This document shows, piece by piece, positions 1-9,883 of a stretch of DNA of 64,000 nt. Under the pieces are notes generated by a model. The model had not been told where the DNA came from. It saw only the letters and a list, made by a program, of their open reading frames with translations, and did no database searches. The DNA is from Pezicula radicicola (lineage: Eukaryota; Ascomycota; Leotiomycetes; Helotiales; Dermateaceae): assembly GCA_003008705.1 (NCBI GenBank), contig PDUO01000038.1, positions 478,839-542,838 on the forward strand, written 5' to 3'. Position 1 is the stretch's first letter, and the number at the start of each line of letters is the position of its first letter. The position numbers and the translations under genes are program-made.

Positions 1-192
1 CTACCTTTCAATAGCGGACCACGACTCTGCCTGGGACAACAGTTTGCTCTGATCGAAGCAGGGTATGTCATCGTTAGGATGCTCCAGAGATATGACAATA
101 TTGAAAGGATTAATATCGATCTAACGCGGGATTGGCACCATGTTAGATTGGCATGTGCTCCCGGCCCAGGAGGCTCGAGCGTTCGAGTATGA
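1..192 (+). CDS. Cytochrome P450, C-terminal fragment (CYP52-like), cut by the window edge
   Basis: The first 63 codons read openly in frame 1 to a TGA at 190-192. They start in the heme-binding loop, with the Cys-ligand signature [11 protein letters not shown] at residues 3-13, followed by the typical [13 protein letters not shown] helix. The wording of the signature and the short tail ending in a [14 protein letters not shown] stretch resemble the CYP52/CYP538-type fungal P450s, which hydroxylate alkanes and fatty acids at the ER membrane. Substrate and membrane anchor cannot be judged because the rest of the gene lies left of the window. No frameshift is seen in the visible part. P450 identity is secure; the CYP52-like subfamily is an inference from the heme-loop wording. 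Confidence 0.9.
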   Translation, partial: LPFNSGPRLCLGQQFALIEAGYVIVRMLQRYDNIERINIDLTRDWHHVRLACAPGPGGSSVRV

Positions 193-533
193 TTACATGA
201 GGCTGGAAGATAGTTGGAATTTTATCTCGCCTTCATCTTTCGATTTCACTATTGGACTTCTATGCTTGTTATCACATCTTCTTCAAGTCCAAGCTCAAAC
301 TTAAATTTTTTGTTCATATATGTCTCATTGCAAGGATCTAAACTCGTAAATCCTATGAGATTCAAAAGGCTCAAGAAGACTTACTTTGGTAGCATCCACA
401 AGGCAGACTGAATAGGCATGAGCCTACGACAATTGTTTTACAGTACGTAACAAGTCATCGAATCAATTTGACTAAGTAGAGTCATGAATCAAAATGGTTA
501 TTCATAGGCGTTTCTTAGCTTTATGTTAATGTA
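193..533. other. Intergenic, P450 3' flank
   Basis: Downstream region of the P450. A 65-codon open frame at 214-411 has no recognisable features. I see no gene here. It ends at the MITE boundary. Confidence 0.5.
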
Positions 534-965
534 CAGTATCCCCCCCTGGATCAATGTAAAAACGAATAAGTGGCTTGGCAGACTTGGCCACGCTATAAAA
601 ACGATAAAAATCGTTGTTGTAGAAACCTCGGATAGCCTTAAATAATCCGAATGTTTTGATTACTACTATTCCTCTATTTAGAAGGTACAAAAAGAGATCA
701 ACTCTTTCCCTTAACTTTATTATAATCTAGAAAGTATTTTAAAATCGGTATTTAATCCTATTAGCTCGCTTCTCTAATAGATAAAGGAAGCCTTCTTAAA
801 AACAAGTATTATTTGTAGATCCTTCTAACTTTAAGAGTATCGGCAGATTAGAGGAATTTATATACAAAATCACGGGAGATAAAATGCCACTACTATTCCT
901 CTGTAAATGGCTAGTTTCGCCAAGTATTAAATATAGAATTTACATTTATCCCGGGGGGGATACTG
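534..965. mobile_element. 432-bp MITE with CAGTATCCCCCCC terminal inverted repeats, TA target site
   Basis: The left end (534-559) and the reverse complement of the right end (940-965) agree over about 26 bp with two mismatches, starting CAGTATCCCCCCC and continuing GGAT-AATGTAAA. Each end is flanked directly by TA (532-533 and 966-967), the usual Tc1/mariner target duplication. The interior is AT-rich and has no coding capacity, so this is a non-autonomous miniature element. The AT-rich interior with preserved ends suggests age or RIP. A transposase that could mobilise it is not visible in the window: the intact mariner-like element at 57158-58623 has different ends. Confidence 0.85.
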
Positions 966-1693
966 TAGAAGTTCCTTTTTGTCCGTGCTTCAATGCACAA
1001 CTTCAATTGGCTCAGTATCACCTACATTGAAGACGAGCCGGCAGGCGCCCTAAAGAGGCGCACTAAAGAGGCGCAGTGGTTTGTACAGTAGGCAGATTAC
1101 GGACGCGCCGAGGAGGCACATAGCCTTGGCGAGTGAGGTAGGGCCATCTCCGAAGTCAACAGTACGATACAGCAATGATAACTACAGAATATTTCCCGTG
1201 CAGATGAATCATCTTTCATTGATCGACGATCACTGTTGATTCGCATGTGGGACGATTCGGGACTCTCGCCTCGGTTGGATCATTGAAGCGAGGAGTCTAC
1301 TCAAATGCAGGCCGTTCCGAAGACCCACCCCATTCCCCAATCCTTCTTCAACAGTCTTGACCTGCGATAGGCGATACTCGAGTAATTACCATTGGTTGGC
1401 TTCGTCTTTTTCGACGTTGGTTTAAGCTATTAAGGTTCTTGAGAGACTTAATTACCCCGTGCCCAGCCCGTTAGTTACTGGTACCAAGTTTGCCTTGGCC
1501 TCTTGGATCAATTGCTTCTATTATACCAAGCATTTAAAGGTCTTGGTTGTAAAAGACTTAATAAGTCGATGTCTAGAAAGGAGTCATACGAGTATCAATT
1601 TTACGCAAGCCTACAGAATTATGCTTTCAGCTCAAAAGATTCCTTGCTTCGGTCATAGAACTTTGTTGGTCTTTAGGTGAGCACAATCCAGTA

Positions 1694-1701
1694 CACGTGG
1701 G
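1694..1701. promoter_or_regulatory. CACGTGGG box, candidate Pho4/NUC-1 site
   Basis: CACGTGGG lies about 515 bp upstream of the phosphate transporter start. Pho4 of yeast and NUC-1 of Neurospora are bHLH activators of phosphate-starvation genes that bind CACGTG, and a following GG is typical of strong Pho4 sites. The role here is inferred from position and from the downstream gene. Confidence 0.5.
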
Positions 1702-2011
1702 TGATTCCTCGCTTCTGGTAGGTTCAAAGATGGGCTGACAGCGACTTCTGTGAGTATTGGTTAACCCTTCCTCTAGATCGGAAAAACACCACACCAATCC
1801 AATTAGAAGTTTCAAATCGCATATAATCCTTGACTGTTCGCGGCAGCACAAGCCGAATCTGGGAGTTGACAACCCTTCACCTTCTATTCAACCTTCTAGA
1901 AGGCGCACTCCTGAACTACCTATTGGAGGCATCCAACAATTTGTCCTAGCTGCAGAACAGTTTTGTTCTATTTGAGGCAGCCTGCTTCCCTGAAATTACA
2001 GCTGCATCCAA

Positions 2012-2017
2012 CACGTG
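2012..2017. promoter_or_regulatory. CACGTG box, candidate Pho4/NUC-1 site
   Basis: A second CACGTG palindrome, 197 bp upstream of the phosphate transporter ATG and also followed by G. Two such sites within about 510 bp of a PHO84-type gene fit phosphate-starvation control. Confidence 0.5.
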
Positions 2018-2213
2018 GATTCTAGTCGTATTCACCTGTCTCTTGGCAGCTTGTTATCTATTCACCATCGTCGCCGTTCTTCCCTTTGCTTTCTTTCGTG
2101 AATCCCCAGCTCTGCTGAAGTGCGATCACAACAACGCCCGATTTCGTATGGTCTTATCCTACTGAATTCTTTTCTCTACTTCCCTAGCTTGAAATTCCTC
2201 ACTCATTGTCAAA

Positions 2214-4102
2214 ATGTCGGCCACATCCGCCGAGATCAAGGCGAACACGACCTCTGGTGGTAATAATGCCTTCCACAACTTCAACAACGATTTTGCCCAT
2301 ATCCAAAATCCTAATGAACGCCGACGACTCGCTCTTGCCGAAATTGACAAGGCACCGTTCGGCTGGTATCACATTCGTGCCTGCGTGGTTGCTGGAGTTG
2401 GTTTCTTCACTGATTCGTACGACATTTTTGCCGTCTCCCTCCTCACCATTATGTTGGGCATAGTATTCTTCAATCAAGATAAGGGCGCCATGTCTACTCC
2501 ACAGGATACTGCCATCAAGGTCGCAACTTCAGGTGGAACTGTTATCGGTCAACTCGGCTTTGGTGCGCTTGCGGATATTCTCGGTCGCAAGAGGATGTAC
2601 GGCCTAGAACTTATTCTCATCATTACCGCGACTCTAGCCCAAGCTCTTACCTCTCCAAGCCCTAGCGTTTCACTGGTTGGTGTTATCGTCTTCTGGCGTG
2701 TTATGATGGGCATTGGTATTGGTGGTGATTACCCACTTTCCGCTATTATTACATCCGAGTAAGTAGTCCGGTTCGTCCTACACTGGGTAAATTCTCATAT
2801 AACACACAGGTTCGCAACTACCAAGTGGAGAGGTGCTATGATGGGTTCGGTCTTTGCGATGCAAGGCTTTGGTCAACTTGCTGGTGGCATAGTTATGCTC
2901 ATTGTTGTGACTGGTTTCAAAGAATCTCTAGAAACCGCCACCAGCTATGCTACATGTACTGGTGTCTGCCGTCTTGCCGTTGACAAGATGTGGCGTGTTC
3001 TGATCGGTAAGTCATTTGCGCCATGGAGGTATGTGAATAAAGCTGATGCTGTACAGGCTTTGGCGCTGTTCCAGGTTGTATCGCTCTCTACTACCGTCTT
3101 ACCATCCCCGAAACTCCACGATACACCTTTGATGTCGCCCGTGATGTCGAAAAAGCTGGAGAGGATGTCCAGGCTTATATGGTTGGCAAGCATGAGGGCC
3201 GTCCAGATGAGCTTAACCGAGCCCAAGCTATTAAACTTGCAGACCAGCTCGACATCCCAAAAGCCTCGTTCAAAGACTTCATCTCGTTCTACAGTACCTG
3301 GAAAAATGGAAAGATCCTTCTTGGCACCGCTGGTTCATGGTTCCTCTTCGACGTTGCGTTCTATGGTCTTGGCCTGAATTCGTCAACCGTCCTTACGGCT
3401 ATTGGGTTTGCTGGTGGGAGTAATGTGTACCACAAATTGTATAACCTTGCCGCTGGTAACTGTATTCTCATTTGTGCTGGCTCTATCCCTGGCTATTGGA
3501 TGGCTGTTGCTACCGTCGACACAGTCGGCCGCAAACCACTTCAAGTGGGCGGTTTTTGCATCCTTACCATTCTATTTATCATTTGGGGATTCGCCTTTAA
3601 GAAAATCTCGGACCATGCTATGTTTGCTCTCTACGTTTTGGTCCAGTTTTTTTTCAACTGGGGTAAGTCTCCTACTAAAACCGGGCATAAAACCTTTACT
3701 AAATTCAACCTAGGTCCCAACGCTACGACTTTTATCGTTCCTGGGGAGTGTTTCCCAACCCGTTATCGTTCCACCTCGCACGGTATCTCCGCTGCTTCCG
3801 GAAAAGTTGGTTCTATCATTGCTCAAGCTGCAATTGCGCCTCTTCGAACCCGAGGCTATCACACTGGGGACTCAAATGCCAACCCATGGCTTAACCACGT
3901 TATGCAAATCTACTCAGCCTTTATGTTCGCAGGCATCTTCACTAGTCTTCTCATTCCTGAGACTAAGAGAAAGACTCTCGAGGATCTTGCCGGTGAATAC
4001 GCTATGACACCAACTGATCTCATCGCTGAGGAGATGGCTGCTGGAAAGGCGAGTAAAACTGGTCATGCCGACACTACGCCACACTCGGACCAATCAGTTT
4101 AG
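2214..4102 (+). CDS. Inorganic phosphate transporter, PHO84-type MFS H+ symporter
   Basis: Exons 2214-2758, 2810-3006, 3057-3662 and 3714-4102 give 578 residues, close to the roughly 580 usual for PHO84. The family signature GGDYPLSAIITSE straddles intron 1 (about residues 171-183), and the TM1 motif FFTDSYDIF and the loop LGRKRMYG are present. The second half holds GPNATTFIVPGE and PTRYRSTSHGISAA, as in PHO84 and not in sugar porters. Expected role: high-affinity phosphate uptake with protons across the plasma membrane. Intron 3 (3663-3713) is 51 bp, in frame and free of stops, so retention would insert 17 residues. Two CACGTG boxes upstream suggest phosphate-starvation induction. The gene is intact. 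Confidence 0.95.
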
Positions 4103-6609
4103 TTGGTTTTCACTTAAGTTACTTGGACGTTGAATTATAGATTGTTTAATTGAGAATTGTGCTTAAAATTGTTCATTCGTTCGGTGGTGTGGCTGTGCTT
4201 GCAAATAAGTCTTTTTCTCCTGTCGATGTATCCTAGTTCTACCTTCTATAGTTGCTTTAATAAGTTAAATAAAGTAGTACAGAATACTCGTTGGCGACTA
4301 CATAATGTTTTCCCGACCATTTCCTTTAATTTAATTTTCTTGTATTTCACTAACTCTAGGGGGGTTAATTCGGGTGATGTAGGTAGTATAGCGATATAAT
4401 ATTTTTTTTAATTTTAACCTAAAAAGTGTTCTAGTTACGACAAAATAGAGTAGCCGCCCAGACTCTTAACAGGAATCCGTACTTTTCTAATAGTAGTCGG
4501 CAATCAAGTGTAGATTGTCAATCGAGAAATTTAAGAGCACAAAGCAATCTACATTAGACATTCTTGCTGTCTTAAGGAATATGCCTACAATCAAGGTATT
4601 ATAGGAACAATCAGGTTGTTATTATCTCTAGAGATAGTAACAAGCAACCCGAACTACGAGAGATGTTTTCGTAAGAGCCATCTAAGAGAGGTTTCTAGAA
4701 GCTGATCTTTAAAATACTCGGTAAATGAATATCCCTTAGTTTGTTAGATGTAACTTTGTACAGGGATTCGACAATCTAAGGATTTTACTACTAAAAAATA
4801 GATAGGTTTTGTCGTATACGTCCTAGTGGTCTATGTAGGTTACAACTAACGAACTAGAAAATATTTTATGGTATTTTAACTTTTTTTAGTTAATTAGTTA
4901 AGTAACGTTTATTAACTTTTATTAGACCTTCTAAATTACAACATTATCTACTAAGGTTATTCTATAGAAACTCCTACGGCAAGAAGAAAAGTAGAATTGC
5001 TATACAAAAAGACTTTTAATATATTACTCTATTGTTTACTATTGACCCTAGGCTGGTTTTATGGCGGTAGATGCTAGGAATAAGACTCAACCCTCTTAAC
5101 GCAGTGAGGTGTGTGTTTCTGTAAAGGGAGGGTGAGAGCTCTGCCTTATGAAACATAAGGCTTGTGTATAGTAGATTGGACGGGATGCCCAATTCTCCTT
5201 AGTCTATAGTTGCATATAACAAAATATTTTCTTTATTAGTATATATATAAGACATTTCTAGTAAGTTGACACAATATGAAAGTTGCTCTTTATGAGCAGT
5301 CACCTGTGAGTTGAACAATAAAGGCGTTCGACATAGGTATTCACGCACCTGTACTTCTTATAAATAGTCCTACTTTTAAGCTCTATATTAAGATGTGGAC
5401 ATGAGTTGATAGTTCCTCAGCTTGACAAGTATCTAAGCGAGGCATTTGTTCTTCCACAAGATCTCTTGGCGAAAAACCTCTCTTAAACTCAGGCCACCCC
5501 CCTTCCCTTTTTTCATTATGACTAACGAATGTGTACTATAGATATTCGTCTTCAAGTTAATCTATAGAAACTAGAAAACTTCCCATAGAATGTAGATAAT
5601 ACCACGTGAATATATCTAAGACTATGATAGTTACCTGCGCAAGGGCATAGTACTTCACTTAGTTTTAGTAATTCACTTGATTAAGTTGATTTAAATTTAA
5701 GTAACTAACTTGATGTAAGTAACTTAGTACAAGTGTTCGATCTAAAGCTTGTACTATACAAGTAGAATAAAGTCCTTTTTCGACATTAGAATCATCCCTT
5801 CTAAATTAAAAGAGCCTTATTCTCTTCCTTAACTCCTCGGTCTAGCATTACCCTCTAATGCATTTTGCAGATTGTCTTTCGTGTTATAACAGTCCCTATT
5901 TCGGTGGAAGGGTAATTGTAGAACCTTTTTATGTTTGGAAATAGACATAAGTAGCCTCTGTATTCGTATACAGAATAATATAAGGAGATGTTAAGACTTA
6001 CTTAAATGAAGTAGGTTATCTAAGTTAAATAAGTTACTTAACATGTACTTATGCCTTTTGCGGATTGTCTTCCGTGTTGCAATAGGCTAGTTCAGGAGAG
6101 GGTAATTAGAGGACTTTTATACATTCATGGATTAAGTTACGTCCCCTTTGTATATTTCAAGTAGAGTAATAACAGGTGATCAATTTGTAAGATAATATCT
6201 TCTAATCCATTAGACAATTCTGTAGGGCTTTAAAGCCTTCTGTTGCGGTAGATAACGTCTTTTAGTATATAGAATAACAATTTCTATAGTACGCAATTGT
6301 AAGTAAATCGTTTATTTTAATGTCGACGAGAATTCCAAGTAATAAATTAAGAAATTATTGCTCGTCGTACGATAATTTAAGCCAGGTTTGCAAAAACTAA
6401 AGGAATGATAGATGACAAACTTCACAAGTGTCATGCAGACAAAAGTGACAAGATCTGTCGCTTAGTTCAGGTACTACTATTACTTTAACTTTCCAAGGAA
6501 CATGTCGTTGGGGACAAAATTGTTAAGTATTTTGCTAGATGTTTGGGTGCCCAAATGGCATCCAATCCCCAGTTATCTCTATATTATATTTTTCCTACAC
6601 CGTATAATC
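4103..6609. other. AT-rich intergenic block with decayed repeats
   Basis: 2.5 kb without any sizeable open frame. It is AT-rich and full of TAAGT/ACTTA words, which suggests old transposon DNA altered by RIP. A perfect 7-bp stem with a 3-nt loop (CCTTATG-AAA-CATAAGG) lies at 5144-5160, inside a short stretch of more normal composition (about 5045-5215) that may be an LTR relic. A diverged direct repeat near 5857 and 6049 is listed separately. No coding remnant could be recognised. Confidence 0.55.
5857..6121. repeat. Diverged direct repeat, two copies about 192 bp apart
   Basis: Copy 1 starts at about 5857 and copy 2 at about 6049. Both read ATG-C-TTTTGC-GATTGTCTT-CGTGTT, and both continue with a shared GGGTAATT and a CTTTTTATG/CTTTTATAC end, over about 75 bp. 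Most visible differences are A/G or C/T exchanges. This looks like a tandem duplication inside decayed repeat DNA. Confidence 0.6.
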
Positions 6610-8022
6610 CTACAACCTTTCAACATCAACAGTCGTACCCACCATAATCTGATTCTTTCTAGACATTGATGTTAATTCTCTCTGACTCTCGATACTATTA
6701 CTATCCACCTCACTCCCACCGCCACTGATAAAATTCTTCGTCCCAGATTTGAAGCCCTTGGAGTCACTTCTGGAAGCAATCGTATCCCGAGGATCAGCCA
6801 ACATTTCGAATGTGTTTCTAGATCCTTTACTTCCGTAGGCGCCGGGTTGTGTTCTCATTCGACCAGTATCACCTGTTGCATAGGTACGATCTTTTGTTGA
6901 GCCGAAGACAGTAGGGAATCTAGTTGCGAGGTAGGTGCGTGTCATGGGTAGGTTGGCGTTGATGATACAGAGACAGGGTTCAAGAGTTGTCCAGAGGAGG
7001 CCCATTGGGAGGGTGAATGTTGGGTCGGTGAAGGAGATTACTTGAAGGGATTTGATGCGAATGATAGAGATTATAGTAATGCTATAAATTGTCAGTGCTT
7101 TGTTGATAGTGATAGGGGCATGGATGGAAGACTAACAATATTCCCAGGGAAAACATGATTAAAAGTCCCAATTTCTTCCTCATTGCAAGTTGTAATGACA
7201 GAATGTGTGGAACCGGCAACGACATGACCATAAAATCCGTTACTACGTTAAGTGCTCCTGCTGAAACGTAGACAGTATTGCGATCCCCACACACGCCATT
7301 GATGGTTGAGTCCCAATTGAAGGCGAGGGGTCGACAGAGGAGAAAGGTCTCGAGGACTACTGAAAGCGCCCATGCGATGAGAATTCCGATAGCGACGTAT
7401 GCTGAGATCCGGAAGTTTCGGGCTGTGCCAAAAATACGTAGATAAAACGACACAATAGATGTCTTGATCAGGCACAGCGTAATGCCGTAAAGTGCTTCGA
7501 AGGGGAGAATTACTGTGAGAGACTTGGAGTTAGTATGCTATAGTCTAGAGACGCGATAATAGCTTTCGGAGCTGAAGTGAAGTTCATTCGATGGCGGAGA
7601 GACAGAATGCATGGATTGAATTTTTACACAATGAGTACATACACTATGGATTTTAGTGAGCGAGGATGGCGTGGAAGGATGTAATGTGAGGAGACGGACC
7701 TTTAGGGTCTTGACAACGTCAAGTATGTGAACATCTTCAATGTGACGACCTACACCACCAGCAATGACACCTGGAGAAGAATCAGTTGGACTGTCGGAGC
7801 TTGATTGGACGTTCTTGGGCTCATACAAGCAAACTGAATTCCTATCGAGACGAATAAGCAAAACAGGGCAGCAAGCATCAAGTAATCGTCCACGGCGAAT
7901 TCGGTATCTCTGCTCCTCCTCGCTCGAAGGCGCAAAACCGTCGTAAGAATGGCAATTGCTGCAAAGACGGTAATCGCAATAAGGGGATCGCGCGCTCGTC
8001 CAACTGTCAAGTCGTAGGCCAT
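6610..8022 (-). CDS. PTH11-like integral membrane protein (fungal rhodopsin-fold domain)
   Basis: Minus strand with about four exons: 7827-8022, about 7700-7770, about 7137-7522 and 6610-7081, giving some 374 residues. The N-terminal part has a first TM segment and the VDDYLML motif. GGVGRH follows after intron 1 (7771-7826). The third exon carries FEALYG, IKTSIVSFYLRIF, CRP-WD-NG-C and LPVPHIL, the hallmarks of the seven-TM Pth11/SAT4 family. The last exon is a hydrophilic Ser-rich cytoplasmic tail. Pth11 of Magnaporthe is a surface-sensing receptor; most relatives have unknown ligands. The second intron is uncertain: donor at 7699 (GTCCGT) or 7642/7644 (GTATGT or GTGTAT), acceptor at 7523 or 7513. 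Intron 3 (7082-7136) is clear. Confidence 0.85.
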
Positions 8023-9883
8023 AATAAAGAACGTCTTTGGGTGACAATTCGTCCTCCAATCCCCAACTCAAAAGTTAATCTGGTTGGAAGAACACAAAAA
8101 CAAAACCGCACGACATAAAATAAACTTGGGGGCATGGGGGACTTTTCGAGCTCAAGTACTGTTACTGTGAAGGATTGCAGTTTTAGAGTCTCGTCCTCTT
8201 CCTGACCAGTGCTCAACGTGGGATTTTCTTTTTAGGAGAAAGGGTGTCGTGCCTGAGATTTATTTCTGCATCTCCATGGATTCCAAAACAGGCATCGGGA
8301 TGATTATGACCACGCAACTGAAGATCCAGTCGCAGGCATGTCAAGTTTCTAGCATGTGGTACTAAAGTATGAAAGCTCAGGTTGTCCCATGCTCGCCCAT
8401 ACTAGGGCAGGATCAACAAAGTGAAATTTACCAGAACTCAAAATTGGCGGCCCAAAATAATCGCACCAAAACTTGCATATCTTGGCGTCGTACGAGAAAG
8501 TCTGGCGAGGCACTATTTGAGCAGACAGCCTCATGCCACAATTGCCTGCCTTCTCATAGCTTGTTCATTGAAAACCAGCTTGGTACAAAAGTGCCATGAA
8601 AATGTCTCGAAAACTTGGTTGAGTTAAAGAAGTCCGTGAAGCACACTTGAGCCTTGAAGGCCTCCCCCCCCCCTTTTTATCTTGGACTGTTATGGCGTCG
8701 CAGCGATCAATGGGAGCAGCATGTACAGTACGGACGTAGCAGCTCGAAATAATATAGTGGAAATTAGCATTTGCGCAGCTCCATCCGTTTATTCACCAAT
8801 ACTACTCTTTATTTGCACGATAATAAGGTCATAATCGTTAAGAAACGTAGCGACCTTACCTGACTTGGTCGATAGACGACGATACGCCTGTATCGGACTA
8901 AGATGTGGATCTGATTTTCCACGTGGTCTCCCTGTTCAGTTACAGTAGCGGCGATGCCCACTACATAGGTGTCCCCTAAGGTTTTATGATAGCGTTATGA
9001 TAGCAATGCCCATTGGAATCCTTTACGAGTAGCTGATACCTCGTGGTTCCACTAACAACTTCATCCTCTTTCCTGTGATATATTTATTATTCTCTTCCAA
9101 AGAACTGCTTGCTGAAGGAATTGATTCAATTGTTGTCTTCGAATAATAATAACTACTGAGTGCATTAGTTTCAGGGCCAGAGCAAATCTGAAAAAAGGGT
9201 CCTTGACTCAAAGAGAGAAGACTCTTTGGCATCATGCTTGTACTCTGTATCTCGACTTTGTGGATCGATGTAGCATTCGCACTCCGCACGGTCTGGGCCA
9301 TTGGGCAGAAGACTCATGACATTCTGCTCCACAGCCCCCAATAATCCCCCCCTTTTGCTAGTCGCAGTTTCGCAAGTTCCTGGTGTACGGAGATACAGTT
9401 TTCCAGGTCCTTACTGGCTTAAAAGAGTGCCATTCCACTGTGCCAGGTCCCCAGACTGAGAGTATTCTGCGGACACCAGTGTGAACGTGAACGGTGTCCG
9501 AAAAGGTGTGCGATTCTGGAATTTCTGGCTCGGTAAGTGAATGGCATTTTCTCGGGCCATACCATATATGCAAGGATATGGGACATAGGTTCCCGAAACG
9601 GTAAGTCACGTAACTTGCTGCTTGTCGGGGCTCAGCGACGAGTGATACTGTGATACAACGTAACTAAGTGCCCTTGCAACGCTAAAAAGTCATTACAGCT
9701 GCAGGTGGAAAATTCAGGTGCAACTCAAGGTGGGAATCGCACACGCAGGCCTTATCTTAACATTATTTCTAGCAAGTTGTCACTCAAATCCTCTTTGCTT
9801 TAATTAAATAAGACACTTGGTTAACTACAACGAACTAAAATCTGACAGAAGTTCCTTCTGGTGATAGCTATAATTCAGCCATC
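8023..9883. other. Intergenic region
   Basis: 1.86 kb between the PTH11-like gene and the GMC gene, which point away from each other. It contains a 12-base C run near 8664 and a short direct repeat TTATGATAGC around 8987-9005. The open frames here (for example 9023-9301 and 9358-9609 on the minus strand) have no family features. Nothing else was recognised. Confidence 0.5.

Larger units (their letters stand above)
966..2213. other. Intergenic and phosphate-transporter promoter region
   Basis: About 1.25 kb without a convincing gene. A 13-bp direct repeat, CTAAAGAGGCGCA twice in tandem, lies near 1052-1078. Open frames at 1459-1680 and 1757-1975 lack codon structure or family features. Two CACGTG sites are listed separately. 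The 3' part is pyrimidine-rich, as fungal 5' leaders often are. Confidence 0.5.

Noticed and set aside
5144..5160. Hairpin CCTTATG-AAA-CATAAGG considered as a terminator or structured RNA
   Set aside because: Intrinsic terminators do not apply to a nuclear genome, and no flanking conserved structure or transcript is evident. Kept only as a mark in the repeat block.
9023..9609. Minus-strand frames of 92 and 83 codons
   Set aside because: No family features, no neighbouring exons that extend them, and Ser-rich random-looking content.
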